DNA from: Sisyra terminalis
Taxonomy: Eukaryota; Arthropoda; Insecta; Neuroptera; Sisyridae
Length of the DNA: 64,000 nt
Direction of reading: 5' to 3'
Assembly: GCA_958496175.1 (NCBI GenBank)
Contig: OY292279.1
Span: 16,492,001-16,556,000, forward strand
A model generated the notes under the pieces. That model saw only the letters and a program-made list of their open reading frames with translations, ran no database searches and was not told the DNA's origin. Numbering within the stretch: the stretch's first letter is position 1; each line of letters begins with the position of its first letter. The position numbers were made by a program, and so were the translations under genes. Of this stretch, positions 33,562-46,040 are shown piece after piece.

Positions 33562-36178
33562 ATATTTATTGTTATACCCTAAATTTTAAACTCTTTTGCT
33601 AGCTTCCATATCATAAATTCTATATTATCCTTATCTTAGGTAAAAATATTTTTTTTGTTCGCGAAAAGAAGTGAATTTATAATATTTTTTGTATCGATTT
33701 ATCCAATCGATCGCATTTTTGATTTGTAAATGGATTCAGAATATGCTTTAGATAACGAATCTTGTATTTATTTACAATATTTTTATCAAAAGTATTTTTT
33801 TTTCTGTGGAAATAATTTATGACTGCTATTTCAAAAGTTTAAGAACGTTCATCAAATCTATGATGTCACAAATTCAAAGGAAATATGAAAATCCCATCTG
33901 GTGAGTTTTTACTTATGTTCTTTATTATTTCCCCGGATTTTTGCTGGACTATTAAATGGACAATTTCCCATTAAATCTGTCAAAATTCGAATCTAATTTG
34001 TTTACATAACAAAAGCAAGAGTCCTAGAAAAATACAGAAAACCTCTTTTTATTTCGGTTGACTTGATTACGATTTGTAGCGTAGTTAAAGGCTCGCGTCC
34101 ATTGTTTGCTATGATGTTATTTTTTTTTAAATTTAGTGGTACATTAACAATTTATTATTAAAAAAAAGTAGTTTTTTTTTTTTTTGAAAAATGATACATG
34201 TATTCATATAAAATTAGCGTGTTTAAATTTTTTGTTACTTCATCTGTAATATTTCTACCATGTAATTTTGTAGATTTTAATTAATTAGTATATATTTTGA
34301 CAAAAAATGCATATTGAAACGTTACTGTGACACATATTTTTATGGGGTTCATAACAATAAATATTGAAAATGAAACATAATGACGGAAAATGCACAAAAA
34401 AATATTTTATTGAAAAATAAAAGCGAAAATTTATGCTGGCAATGATTGTCATAACGGACGTCATTAATGTACATAAACGATAAATAATATAGGCATATCA
34501 ATTATTATTTTATATTTTTAATGCATATTTTGCATGTCAACATAGAACGAATGTTCACAAATTTTTTATTTACCTTTTAAATGTAACACTGATTCGATCT
34601 TTTAGCAAACATAATCACGATATTTGAATTGTATATTAATTTTGGTTGCCAATGCTTGTTTTAGACTTAATTGGATCGCTAATAGAATGCGAATTAGTGG
34701 TAGGAGAAGGAAGATGCGTATGTTAGGGTGGCATCTACATAAATACATTTGCTTTATAATTTACTACTCCATAACATATAATTAATGAACAATTTTAATA
34801 TGAACATTTTTGGCCTTGCGAGAAACAATGAATTATTTCACTCTCATTTTTGCGTTGGGGATGAATGGGGGGTTGTTTTGTTCTTTGTCAAACAGAAAAA
34901 TATTAATTAATGAAACGAACAAATTAAACGGAAGTCTCTGGGAGAAATACTCTATGGAGAGAAATTGCTCAAAGAGGAATATTTGTATTCTTTTTGGTGA
35001 TGAACAAAAGACACTTGATGTAGTTAAGTCATAAAATAAACCAATGCTAAATGATTTTCACACAAAACGTTTTCGTTGGGAACAAGTTTTCGCGCAAATG
35101 TTCCTGTTTAACTTTTTGTCGTTCAAATCGTAACCACAACGCAAAAGTACATCCCACAAACGCTGTCCCGAAATTGATTACATTTCACTAAACAGTAGGA
35201 ATGTTTGGCATGTTTGGCGTGCTGTATTTTCTTATCCTTTATCCCTTATGATATAACTGGGAATAAGTTTCCCTTTATGTGCTCTGTTTATTTCGTTTGT
35301 ATTTAACCAAGTCCACGCTTGTCTTTTCCGCACACGCCACCGCCGATGCCATCATCCCCCCGTTTCCGCTTTTGTCTTACGTTGTTGTGACAAGAAACAA
35401 GAGTCGGAAAATTAGAAGGGAGTTGTATTCATTTGCATAATTAATCTATACATCGTCGCTAATGAACTAAACTTTTAACTCAAAAATAAACTTTAATGAA
35501 ATTTAAAATGTGAGAGATGGTTGCTGTTACAGTCTCTAATATTCTTTAATAGATTTGGCGTACATCAAGCTCACCTTCATCTTTCTTCATTACGCCTCTT
35601 GTCAAGGTATCGTTTTTCTTTGCTGCTATTTAATTACAATAGTCTTAGGTCGTACATAACTCATTCATTATATCACTTTCGAAAAAAAAAGTATATAGAA
35701 ACAAGGAAGGGACAAGTCAAATCATCGTGGCCTTGTGTAAATAAATTTATCCATCAAACTTGAAACTCTTAAAATGAAGAACTCTTATATTTCCCGTAAG
35801 GAAAATATGAAAAAAAATACCATGAATTTTTCTGCTTTTCTTTACTAATCATTAACACCAATCAATTAACACATTTTTAAAGAGAATTCGATAGTTTATA
35901 AAAAAAAAAGATTTTTTAAAATTTTCATTAAGATGGTTCTATAACTTCTTGATAGGTGTGAAAAGGTGCGAGGCATTTGCGTAGTCTTTCAATGTAAATT
36001 TAAATTCGTTACCTGAGAAAATTGTATGATTAATAAATGTAAACTTTTTTTCCAAAATAAATTTTTAAAAAAATCGATAGAAGTTTGGTACCGTTGTATT
36101 TTAAAGCAGGATCAAGTATCTACTATACAGAAGCGCAATCTTATCGTATCATAATTGAACTCTTACGTTATTCCAACC
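33562..36178. other. Unique DNA with a candidate regulatory block
   Basis: Composition rises in GC at about 35090-35400 (CACGCCACCGCCGATGCC and neighbours). ATTTGCAT followed by AATTAATC at 35431-35446 is a POU octamer next to a homeodomain-type site. A 74-codon and an 80-codon frame (34810-35034, 35521-35763) show no domain and no family resemblance. No transposon is recognised here, which makes it one of the longer repeat-free stretches. Confidence 0.35.
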
Positions 36179-36331
36179 CAAGGTTAATAAAATACACAGG
36201 TGGCCTCATGGTGGCTACGTGACGTATCCAGAAGAAATTCGTACATATCTTCAGACTGATTCAATTTCAAAATTCTTCGTATGACGTTTTGTTTTTTCTA
36301 TTGGAGCAATCTGTGTAATTTACATACCTTG
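36179..36331. mobile_element. Mutator-like MITE, copy 1, 9-bp TSD
   Basis: A 153-bp element with inverted ends (CAAGGTTAATAAAATACACA on the left and, as complement, CAAGGTATGTAAATTACACA on the right) is flanked by a perfect 9-bp duplication ATTCCAACC (36170-36178 and 36332-36340). The interior (AAGAAATTCGTACATATCTT, AGACTGATTCAATTTC) is almost the same in the copies at 48.5 and 50.5 kb. A 9-bp target duplication is typical of Mutator-like transposons. No coding capacity. Confidence 0.85.
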
Positions 36332-36924
36332 ATTCCAACCTCCTTTTCCATACTTAAAACCATACATATTGCTAAATCATTTGTAAATGAATATTTAAAA
36401 TAAATTTCTAATTGTATTAATAGATAATCTTTTATTTGGAATCGTTCATAAAATACATCATTCAACATTTCATAAGTTTAAATCGCCTTGTTACAACAGA
36501 TTTTCTGCAACTCCCGATAAATATTATTTCACGAAAGATTGATCTCCCCCTCTCTTGATACATTGCATAGTTGATAGAAACTTGCTAAAAGTAGCAAATT
36601 AAAAGCTATTATTACAGAAATATAATGTAAAAATATTTACCTGTATATTTATAAATATGAACTTAAAGTAAAATTGTTTGATGAACTGCGATCGTTACGC
36701 ATCCTTAGACATATCCCCCTCGATCTACTTATCAAACCTTGTCAAACAAAGCGACAATCCTTCAACCCTTTGTAGGTGAACGAAATTTATGAAAAAATTA
36801 ATAAAAATTAGCATAATTTTCCAATTTTAAAGGTAAACTTAGTAAAAAATATTTTTGAGAAACGAATCGGGCAGTTTGAATGAAAGTGTAAGCATATATA
36901 TGTATTGAAATCATTTCAATGGTA

Positions 36925-37078
36925 ATTTATTGATAGTTTTTAATAATGATGATTTTAGGTGATTCTAGGGTTACTAAAAATCTCTATAAATTAAGAAATA
37001 TTGCTAAATTGGCTCATTATGAGACTTGAATCTGGTACCTTCCAATTTCGGAGTGGCCACATTGAATACTTGTCCAAA
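36925..37078 (-). mobile_element. tRNA-derived SINE, copy D (decayed)
   Basis: The minus strand keeps the TGGCCACTCCGAAATTGGAA segment, a B-box-like GATTCAAGTCTC (about 37023-37034) and the body with ATTTCTTAATTTATAG and ATTTTTAGTAACCCTAGAAT. The A box region is lost (ACAAGTATTCAATG in its place). Confidence 0.6.
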
Positions 37079-37189
37079 AGTAGGCATAAAAATTTAAAAA
37101 AAAAATCATCAAACCTTGAGTTCATGATCTCAAAAATTACTGAAACTTTATTCTAGCCACTAGTCAGTAGACAAATTTTTAGGGAATAC

Positions 37190-37513
37190 AAATGGATTAT
37201 CAATGATAGACAAAGTGACGCTCTTTCGGGCACTCTTTTCAACTTAGTATGGAAAATAGTACTGGAATAGGTTGTAGGAATAGATTATAACAAAACCATA
37301 TACAATATGTATATGTCGAACATATTGTACTAATAGAAAGAGGTATAAGAGGCTAAGATACCTTTGGGGAATGTTTGACACCTTAGAAGCTAAGAGTAAA
37401 AAAGATGCATATGACCTCAATTCTCGTAAAACTACCGAAATCCTGAAATTTGGTAAATACGCATTTGGAAATGTTTTAAATTTTGCGTACCTAGGAACAC
37501 TAGTAAAAAAGTC
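37190..37513 (+). pseudogene. LINE reverse transcriptase relic, interrupted
   Basis: The plus strand has RQSDALSGTLFNLVW (37208-37252; the family box is RQGDALS) and, about 240 bp on, FAYLGTLVKK (37482-37511), two reverse transcriptase landmarks in the right order. The region between, including the YADD box, is shifted and full of stops. The frame ends exactly where the foldback at 37514 starts, and a C-terminal tail of similar type appears beyond it at 38222. Confidence 0.65.
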
Positions 37514-38211
37514 AAGAGCCCGCGACGGCTATAACTTCGTTATTTTATAAAACCTGAAAATTTGTCTGTGTATGTCTTCAATCCAGGTAAAAAGGATCAG
37601 CAACTATAGAATTTGAATAGTAGTTACTTTGGTAGGTAACAGGTAGCAAAGATGTTTAAAATAATGGCCAAATTTCATTAAAGTAAAAAGCTCAGTTTTC
37701 TTATATTTTCTTCGGAATAATATTAGAAATCACATCCTTCATTATCAGACCATACGGTTTCAACTCTCTACCAGAAACTCCTAACCTTTAATAGATATCT
37801 ATAATAATAGGCAAACGTATAAACAGATTTCAACAAAAACAGAAACAAAGATTGTAAACACATTACGTGTGAGTAAAACCCAAATATGAATTTTTCAAAT
37901 TTGAACTAACTGATTGTTGTCATTGGTTTCAACTGTCATTTTGATTTCATTCAATTACGTAAGTGCTTTGCCAGTTTAAGGGTATCTGGCAGAGGATTAA
38001 AACCGTAATTACTATCTGGCTTTAAAAGATATGATTGCCAATATTATTTCAAAGATAATATATGTAAACTGAGCTTTTAACTTTAACGAAATCTAGCTTT
38101 TATTTTATACACCTTTGCTACCTGTTATCAGTCAAAGTAAACACTATCCAAACTCCAAGAAACTTTTCAGCTTTTATAAAATAAGGAAGATATGGAGGTT
38201 GCGGGCTTTTA
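37514..38211. mobile_element. Foldback element with arms of about 180-215 bp
   Basis: Left arm 37514-37730 and right arm about 38028-38211 are inverted, with matching blocks GAGCCCGCGAC/GCGGGCTTTT, TAACAGGTAGCAAAG/CTTTGCTACCTGTTA and AAAGCTCAGTTTT/AAACTGAGCTTTT. The loop is about 300 bp. No open frame is inside. It sits between two parts of a LINE reverse transcriptase, so it probably inserted there, though some LINE sequence is missing. Confidence 0.7.
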
Positions 38212-38221
38212 CTCTAATTTT

Positions 38222-38340
38222 ACGCCTTATCAAATTACAGAGACTTAAATAGTTGGGTCATCTGCAGAGAATGGTAGTAAGCAGGGGGCTAAAAACAATA
38301 TATAGAGCTAGGATAGAAAACAGAGAGCCCAAGGAAAGTT
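38222..38340 (+). pseudogene. LINE C-terminal fragment beyond the foldback
   Basis: KLQRLK (stop) LGHLQRM is encoded at about 38231-38272, the WxGHLxRM box found before the C-terminal basic tail of several insect LINEs; REPK-like wording follows. It is the probable continuation of the relic at 37190-37513, separated by the foldback. Too short and broken for a clade call. Confidence 0.5.
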
Positions 38341-40261
38341 AAAATCTTGAGCTGCTATACTCAGTCTCTTTTTCCTCCGAGGCGCATTCCGATTTTTCCT
38401 TTTCTACGTGGTCGCAACATATTTATCGTAAACTGTCAGTATAACTTGAAAATTGGTCACCGAGTAGGTCCAGGAGGCCAGCATGCAAGTACTGCAGTTT
38501 TTGTGTCAAGAATTGGATAATAAACGTAAGAAATTATACTGACAACACTGCTCCGCTTGTATCGACTTGCTAAGCCACCGATTACTACCCAGGGTTGATA
38601 ACATTTTTGTACCCTAAATACAACCCAATATAGTGATTAAAAATGAAAAATTGTAAAAAAAAACCTAAAAATATAAGATGAAAATAGTTATTTTGGGGTG
38701 CAAAGAGCAGCTTTAAAGTGGGTCGCAGGTTGAGTATGGCTGACTAGTTTTCTCTTACTGATGGATTATAGCACTAGATTTTTTTTTGATTTTTCTGAAA
38801 AGTATAAAAAACTAAGCATTACATTTCAAACAATTACTTTATGAAAATAATTGTTAGTTTGTTTTGAACTTAAGAAATTTAGATAATTTTTTTTAATCCA
38901 ATATTTGTTGAGTTGTCAGTTTGCATCAATATTAAATTGTGCAGCTTTGGCCAGACGGCCTATGTACGTAATTTAGTTGATATTCATCATTTTTTTTTTG
39001 TTCAAGCAATCAAAACTTTGACAATAAGAAATGCTTAAAGCAAAATTGAACTATTGCTCAAAAAATATTTCAAGTTATAATAAGACGACAAACAAGACAA
39101 ACTTCTCTCGTCAATTGTACAAAATTCCCAAAGGCAGATTCTGACTTGGACAATTTCATTTTATTTCATTACATTTTGGTTAAATTGTCTTCAATTTTGT
39201 TCCACTTTCGTTTAAATTGTAACATGTCTGTAACAAGTATCAGACTTAATATATCAATTCAATTGAGGAAAATGTTATTAGAATTTTTTCCTCAATAAAT
39301 TTGGGTAAACTTTATTAATTTCTACTTAACATTTAGAATTATATAAATTAAATTATTTTTCTAGACTTTGTTTATTATATTCTTTCTTTTTTCCTTTTTT
39401 ATAATAAAAAATCTGTACTCAATTCATAAAAATATTATAAAGTATCTCATATTGTAGGTATTTAGGTAACCATACCTACTGAAATGTTTCAAATACGCTT
39501 AACAGCTTTTACTGCGACGGGAAACTAAATTATTATGACTAAAATACGTGTTCTTTTATTTTATTTCTGTAATTAAAGTAACGCAAATTCATGAAATATT
39601 TGTTAAAAAAAACAATATACAAAAAAGCGTTCCTCTAAATTTTGAATTTCTAAATTAATTTATTATATTACATTGTCGAATGATAGGACAATGTATTTGC
39701 ATCTTACAGGTAGGTTTGCACTATTTTATATTTATGTTTGCATTCTGCATATGTAGCTATGGTATATGCATTCTGCATATTTTTAGAAGCAAATAATTGG
39801 GATTTAATCTCACTTTAATTTTATAGAAATCAACGGATGGAACATAATATGATATAAGTAATAAGTATAAGTAAAAAATCGGTTAAGTAGTAAAACTACA
39901 ATTAAAATTTCACCAAGGATTTTTTGGAATTAAAAATTCAAATACAAACCGTTATTTCACATGAAAGAGGAATTTTTATAATATAAAAATGGATTAATTT
40001 TGATAAATTATTAAAAAAATTGAATATAAGTCATAAAATTATTTTAAAATTATAAAATGCAAACTAAGTTAAGGCACTAGGGGATCTCAATCTCCCACGA
40101 GTGTAAGTTATACTGTTGGCTCAAAATAACGAGTATAAAAGTTGAGGGAATATAAAAAAAATATTTTCATGATTAAACATTTTGATATTCAAATCGGTGA
40201 GCTGGATGCTTTAAACTTCATGATGAATCAAAATCAAAATTTATTTATTAATCCATTTAAC
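38341..40261. other. AT-rich DNA, nothing recognised
   Basis: A doubled word GCATTCTGCATAT occurs at about 39739 and 39768 and resembles hAT subterminal repeats of the type seen at 43 kb, but no element can be outlined. Confidence 0.4.
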
Positions 40262-40620
40262 CGTTCCGATAACCACTGTTTTGTATCTTTTCCTACCTGA
40301 TATCCAATTGGAAAAAACTGAAAATAATTTTTCATTTTCACGTTGGGGTTTTCCACTTAAGTCTCATACAAAACCTAACCCGTAGAAACTGACAAACGTT
40401 TTTTTTTTCACATTGGATTTTTCTACTTATGTTTCCTACCAATGTTGATGTTTGTTTAAAGGGAAAAATTCGATTCAAATTAAGACTTCCCATTTGGATA
40501 TTCATTGGGCTCTAATTGGGATTCTTCTAAAACACATGACTCATTAGAACCTTATAAGGTCCCATGTATACATTAGGTAATTCCTAAGTACTTCTTAGTC
40601 GGGTTATCGCTAAATTGTTC
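40262..40620 (+). repeat. Dispersed repeat, copy 2 of 2 (unclassified)
   Basis: Diverged relative of 7478-7815 in the same orientation; shared blocks include CAAAACCTAA, AAACTGACAAACGTTTTTTT, CTTCCCATTTGGATATTCAT and CCCATGTATACATTAGG. Class unknown. Confidence 0.6.
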
Positions 40621-41814
40621 CAAGGAAAGGAAAATTATGAATCAAAATGTCATTAGTCTTTAGATTATTTTGAACCAAGCTTGATTGATATTAATACCAT
40701 TAATTGAACCCTTTATGAACCATAATTATGTTTTAATCACATAATATCAGTAATCCCTATACCTTAAAAATTTCATAATTACCATTGTAAAATTGTTAGT
40801 TCAGATATTGTTTCATTTTAATATTAATTGGTTTTCTATTACTTATAATTATTATTTTGTAAAACAAAACAGAAATTATAGATGAAGTTAATAATAGGGC
40901 TTCGTTATGAATTTATTTTGATTGTAAAATTTTTATGCTTGTGACGGATAATTTAATTCTAACCGTCTTAATATTGTAAGGGTGCAGATTTTTTCGGAAA
41001 TTTAATACTAATTGGTTTATTTAAAACTTATTATAACTAAATAAGGGTGTAACGATTTACTAAACACAATAAATTCAAACACATTTTCAGTTGAAATACT
41101 TACATGAAGGAAGAAAAATGCATGGAAAAACTAATGTGCTATATTTTTAATATATTAAGTTGACCAAATTAATAATATATTTTTTACATAGGTACAATAA
41201 AGTGGTCTTATTTGGTATTTGATTATCTCCAAAATTGGCATGTGTTATCATTATAAGATGACAAATTATCTTGAAACTTTACAAAGGTCCACAGCATTTA
41301 AAAATTCAAAAAATATATTAAATAAATTACGTATCTGTTGCGGCTACGTTTTGCATGTTGAATGAATATTATGGTCAACATAATCGACCTACAGAACTTA
41401 TTATTTGTAAAGTAATTAAAAATTAAAGACCAATAGAAGTGTATATTTATGAAGTTAAGAGCCTGATCTAATAAAAACGTAAACTTATGGATGAATATAT
41501 CGACGTTATGAACCAAAACATGAGTGAAAATCGGAAACAATCAATTTGGCGTCAATCAATTTTCTAAAGCTTGAATTTTTATTAACTGTACTTGGGATAT
41601 TCTATAAGGATTTGCATTTGAAGTGTTTTTTTTTTTTAAATTTAGTTGACTCAAAAACTTTTTTCCAGATGATCATTTATTGCATAGAAATTTTGCAAAT
41701 TGGGTTTTCGAGCAATTTGGAAAGATTCATAATTTTATGGAAAAATCATATTCGATGCATTTCCGTTAATGGAATGGCTTAGCAAATTAGCACTACTGTT
41801 AAATTTAAAGTGAG
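40621..41814. other. AT-rich DNA, nothing recognised
   Basis: Only chance frames on both strands (41298-41540, 41546-41782), rich in Phe, Ile and Asn. Confidence 0.5.
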
Positions 41815-42030
41815 CATAGTTCACAGCCTGTTCACGAAAAATCTTTACATTGCCAAAAACTAACACTTTGGCATGGCTTATCTTTTGAAGGAGTAATCGG
41901 ACCACATTTTTTAAGTTTAGAAATTTTTGGTCGTATGAATTCGATGATTTCAACCATGAACGACTAATGGTTTCAGAAAGATGGTGCAACAAGCCATACA
42001 TCTAATAACTAGACATCGAATTATAAGCAT
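41815..42030 (+). pseudogene. mariner/IS630-type transposase relic
   Basis: The plus strand reads SLHCQKLTLWHGLSFEGVIG (from about 41837) followed after about 30 codons and one stop by WFQKDGATSHT (41968-42000). In IS630/mariner-type transposases these correspond to the VTVW..(I)IGP(Y/F)FF segment and to the WFQQDGA(T)xHT box with the second catalytic Asp (41980-41982). The part with the third acidic residue is missing; a hAT remnant begins nearby. One in-frame stop and the loss of both termini make it dead. Confidence 0.75.
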
Positions 42031-42139
42031 TTTCATGTTTGCATATGCAACTGAATATAATTCAATTTTTATAGCGTTATTGCATATTTTGGTAATTTTT
42101 CATGGCAAAAGCTTATTTTGGTAGTTATTCGTGTTTGGC

Positions 42140-42900
42140 GTGTTGTATTATGCCGTCGACACGTCCTTCTTGCGTCAAGCTCTGAAAGTATTGTACCCAA
42201 TATTACCTCACATCACCTGGCTAGCCTACGGATTATATAAAGTAGTGGAAAAGATCAGAAACGAGTTCGGAATAGTCAATAAATAAATTTCTTCTACAAC
42301 GAAGGGCTTTAAAAAGCACTATGGCGACTACGAGCATATAAAGAGCGACTACCAACCGTAACACTACCCCAGAATCAATTTTAACACGTTGGGGTACTTG
42401 GTAGAAAGCTTTATTGTTTTATGCTGAATATTTCGAAGTCATAAAAGAAGGAGTTGAAAAAATTGAAAAAGCAGACACCATTGCAATCAATTCATGCAAG
42501 CTTTCCTTTGAGAATTCTTCAATAAAAAAAATCGCTCTTAATGCAACATTTCAGCATTATACTCGATGCAATTGAGAAACTAGAAACATTCCTCTGTGCA
42601 AGTCCATGGAAATATTCGAAACAATGATTAAACAGAATAACGCCCTCTCGAGTTAACTATTGCAATAGGTTCATGGCAAATTAAATTCAGTTTTGTGTAA
42701 AAACCCCCGTCCTGAAGGAATAAAGAAAATTGATGCATTTATCAACGGCACTTCTGAAGAGATCTCCGAAAATTCCGCTAAATTTAAAATTCTGTCCGGT
42801 AACGCAAATTGACGTCGAAAGTTCATTTTTAGCTTTTCTCTTATTTCACCTATGTGGCCCAATTGTGGATCTAAACCATTCAGGATTCCACTCAAATATA
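42140..42900 (+). pseudogene. hAT-like transposase relic
   Basis: The plus strand has LTRWGTW at 42381-42401 followed by LLFYAEYFEVIKEGVEKIEK, the conserved LTRWGTW...YY block in the core of one group of arthropod hAT transposases. Upstream YPILPHITWLAYGLYKVVEK-like wording in a shifted frame and downstream GIKKIDAFINGTSEEISE add to this. Several stops and shifts are present and the C-terminal dimerisation region is not readable. Repeated GCATAT words with TTTCGG or TTTTGG at about 42080-42092 and 43050-43100 look like subterminal repeats of the same element (about 42035-43130). Confidence 0.6.
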
Positions 42901-43130
42901 TACTGAAAATTTCTGGAGAATAGGTCTGGCGGCTTAGGAGAAGTTAAGTACTGTACATAAGTACAGAAGAATTATATATATTAAGATTAATATAATGTTA
43001 GAATAAACGTAAATTATAATAATAAATGGTTTTTGAGTGTGCATATTGAATGCATATTTCGCCCTTTTTTAGTATATATTTGCATGCATATTTCGGCATT
43101 TTGGTATATAATCCGATGTTGTCTACTAAT

Positions 43131-45055
43131 AACATAATCAACTTATTGGGAAAGACGTACAAAAATCGTATAATATTCAGATATTCTAATTATCCTTTTC
43201 TAAATATCCTTTTCCCACAGCTTACATTGGATTTAATTTTTATTTTTTTGAAAAAAGGTATTGATTTTTCATAAAAAACTTGGATATTTACAAAATAGTG
43301 TATCTACATTCATAAGTACTCGTACAGACTTCTAAAGCTTGTTGCATTATTTACCTCTGAATTGTTTTTAAAACTTCAAGTGTAACATATTTGTTTTAAA
43401 GACTTAAAAAAAGTACTTCTTCTCAAATAAAATATGATACCTAACACTCTTTATTCATTCTTTTAGACAAAAAATTTTAAATTCTTTTTTAAAAAATGAA
43501 TGAGTCTCGTTTTCTTGTTAAAGATGTAAATTTTTTTCTTTGATAAAATGTGGCCTTTAAATTTTTTTGCTCTTTCCGTTCTGTTTCCGTTTTCAGTCAC
43601 GTTTATTGTAATTAGGGATGCCTTTCGCTTTTTATGTCTTGATAATTAAGGGAATTTTACAACCAGGAAAAATACGTTTGTTTAATTGTAGATGATACTA
43701 TTTGTTTCCCTCCCCCTCAAAAAAAAGGAGTAAAAAATCCTCAACCTCATTTTTAGTGCTAAATTAGTTTTGTAAAAAAGCGAACTTTATTAACATTATG
43801 TAAAACAGTCTTTGTTATGTTGAGAAACATTTTATTCGAGGTTTTCACTCATAATCAGGACTCGTTTTGTTTTAATTACATCGTGTGTTGTTTTTTTTTC
43901 TCCAGTCCTTCATAAATCTTACGCCATTGACTTGATTGGATTATGGCAAACAATAATAAATTATTTTCCGCACTTTTCCTGTTTATTATAGCGAAAGTCT
44001 TAATAGATTTGGGGCGTTTACCCTTCGCAATAAAAGTAATATTGAAAATCTTTTTTCCGCAGTCTTATGAAACATTTGCGCCTATTTTTCTTTTATTCAT
44101 ACTGAAATAATTGCCCAAAGCTTTCTACCCTATCAAAGAAAAATAGATTCTTACAGATTTAGAAATAATTATACTCAACCATAATGTGAATAACAGGATT
44201 AAGATAAGTTTTAAGAAGAAAAAGAATATTACCACATGAGTTCCTAAAATGCCTAGCTTTTCTTTTATTTTATGAGCATATGAAAAATAAAATTGTATAG
44301 ACGAACACGGGACAACCAAAGACTCGGAATAATGGATAATTGTTATATTTTTAACTAGTATGTAAGTACACAAGTACCTATAATAGAGGCATGAGTGTTT
44401 AATCCTTGAAAATAATTGTTTGAGCAACAAAACATGCTGTAATCAGAAAAAAATTATGAAGCAAATAAAACGTTTTCCCAAAATGTGCTTTAACATGTTT
44501 TTATTTTCTTCGGGGCAGAGGGACGGACATTTTTAAAAGCAAAAGTTAATTAGAGTAAAATGTTTCATTTCTGGTCTACTGGAGAATCACAAGTGTTAAT
44601 GTGTAATAAAGACAAATGTACAAATAATAATATATAAAAAACGAACACAATGGAATAAAAGCTTCAAATACTTAATAGTTTGCTTGATTGTATGTATAAA
44701 ATTTCTATAAATCGACACCTTAAGCATTGCTTTATTATTGCATTTATCGTTATTGATTGTAGAATCGATGATGAAATACGTATATTAATTAGATCTTAAT
44801 ATCTGAGATTCTAACCGAATACAGTTTATTAATACCTAAATAATCAAAATTAAAACTTTTAAAATATTTATTTCTTCTAACTATTAATTTTTAATTGTTT
44901 CCTGCTTACCGGTTGATTAATAAGGATCTACCTTCAACTTCATTAATTTGTTGCCTTTTGGCGTCCCACAGGTTTCTAGTTAAGAGTCGAACCAGATAAT
45001 TCAAATTTTTCGGCTTATGACGTAATCACACTTTTACTGGAACCCTAAGGTAAGT
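43131..45055. other. AT-rich DNA, nothing recognised
   Basis: No convincing repeat ends or coding segment; the 101-codon minus-strand frame at 44125-44430 is rich in Ile, Leu, Phe and Ser and shows no domain. Confidence 0.5.
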
Positions 45056-45242
45056 CATGCAACTTGACTCCCTTTCTGCTCTCTTGGGTCACCTGAACAT
45101 GCATAAGAAATATACATAAAGATTCAATAGTCTGCTGAGATTTATCTCAGAAACAAACTTGACCAATGGGAACTCAAATCAAAGCTGGGTCGTTATAGTT
45201 CTTTTAGATCGGAGTGTTTGAAAACTTTTAGAAGAGACCCTC
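45056..45242 (+). repeat. Dispersed repeat U, copy 1 (uninterrupted)
   Basis: Matches the copies at 48.3 and 50.4 kb through TCACCTGAACATG, AAAGATTCAATAGTCTGCTG, TTGACCAATGGGAACTC and GTTATAGTTCTTTTAGATCG. It lacks the Mutator-like MITE that interrupts the other two, so it shows what both insertion sites looked like before insertion. No protein family can be assigned. Confidence 0.65.
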
Positions 45243-45502
45243 TGTAACAATGAAGAAGAAAAAAAACTCATTTTGAAATTAACGACAAACAAGATAGTCA
45301 ATTTTCGTAAGAATTTTTCATAGAATGCCCTTTGAGCCATTCGTAAAACACTTCAAGACAACTAAATTTACAAAAACCAAGTTATTTATCTCCGCCACCT
45401 GTTAAGAATGCAAACGATACATCGATTATTTTAAACCTCGATTTATCGTTCATAAACATCAATGTTTTAACGTCGATGTTGAAATCCAAAACAATAATGA
45501 CA

Positions 45503-46040
45503 TACTATGGCAAAATTTCAGATCCTTGATGATGTCAGCTTAATAGAAGTTTCAGAGGACTAGAATCAAATAAATATTTATAACTAGATTTTTACTCGCG
45601 ACGTTTTGGCTTTTTATTAAGCCTTCCTCAGGGGTTCATAAACAGTTGATTTAAATTTGTCAACCATAATTCTAATGTAATGATCCATTTTATAAATACG
45701 GTACAGTTCATAAAAAATAATAATAAGATCTTGTAGGATATATAAAATTTAATAAAAATTAGTTTTAGATGATACTGTTAATAAACCTAACCGCTTAGCT
45801 AAGCTTAGCTCAGCTAAGTATAATTTATAACTGATTTTTATTGAATTTTTTAATCCTGGAAGCTCTTACTATTATTTTTTATCAACTTTACCATATTTAT
45901 GACACGGATATTGTTGTCAAAGTTAAAGCGACTGTTTATAAACGCCTGAGGAAGGTTTAATAAAAAGCCGAAACGTCGCGAGTAAACCTACAGTTTTAAT
46001 TATTTATTTGATCCTAGTCCTCTAAAACTTGCATTAAGTT
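45503..46040. mobile_element. Palindromic hammerhead unit (family P2), most complete copy
   Basis: The left arm (about 45503-45740, minus orientation) and right arm (about 45855-46040, plus orientation) are inverted around a centre near 45800. Each arm has, from centre outwards, an AT-rich block, the hammerhead motif and a tail with TTTGATCCTAGTCCTCT or its complement. The unit has no coding capacity. The second copy (4680-5919) shows the same architecture, so this is a mobile family rather than a chance hairpin. The hammerhead and palindromic ends are those of Penelope-type elements, which is the inferred origin. Confidence 0.75.
45934..45987 (+). ncRNA. Hammerhead-ribozyme-like motif, best preserved in window
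   Basis: All core boxes are intact on the plus strand: CTGAGGA (45946-45952), stem II GGTTT with AAGCC (one G-U pair) around an A-rich loop, GAAA (45970-45973) and cleavage triplet GTC (45975-45977). Stem I pairs CGC (45943-45945) with GCG (45978-45980) and, beyond an internal loop, GTTTA (45934-45938) with TAAAC (45983-45987). Stem III would be ACGT, self-complementary, so two molecules may be needed. This matches the minimal type I hammerheads known from Penelope-like elements. The left-arm copy (45598-45632, minus) has AAAA in place of GAAA. Confidence 0.7.
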
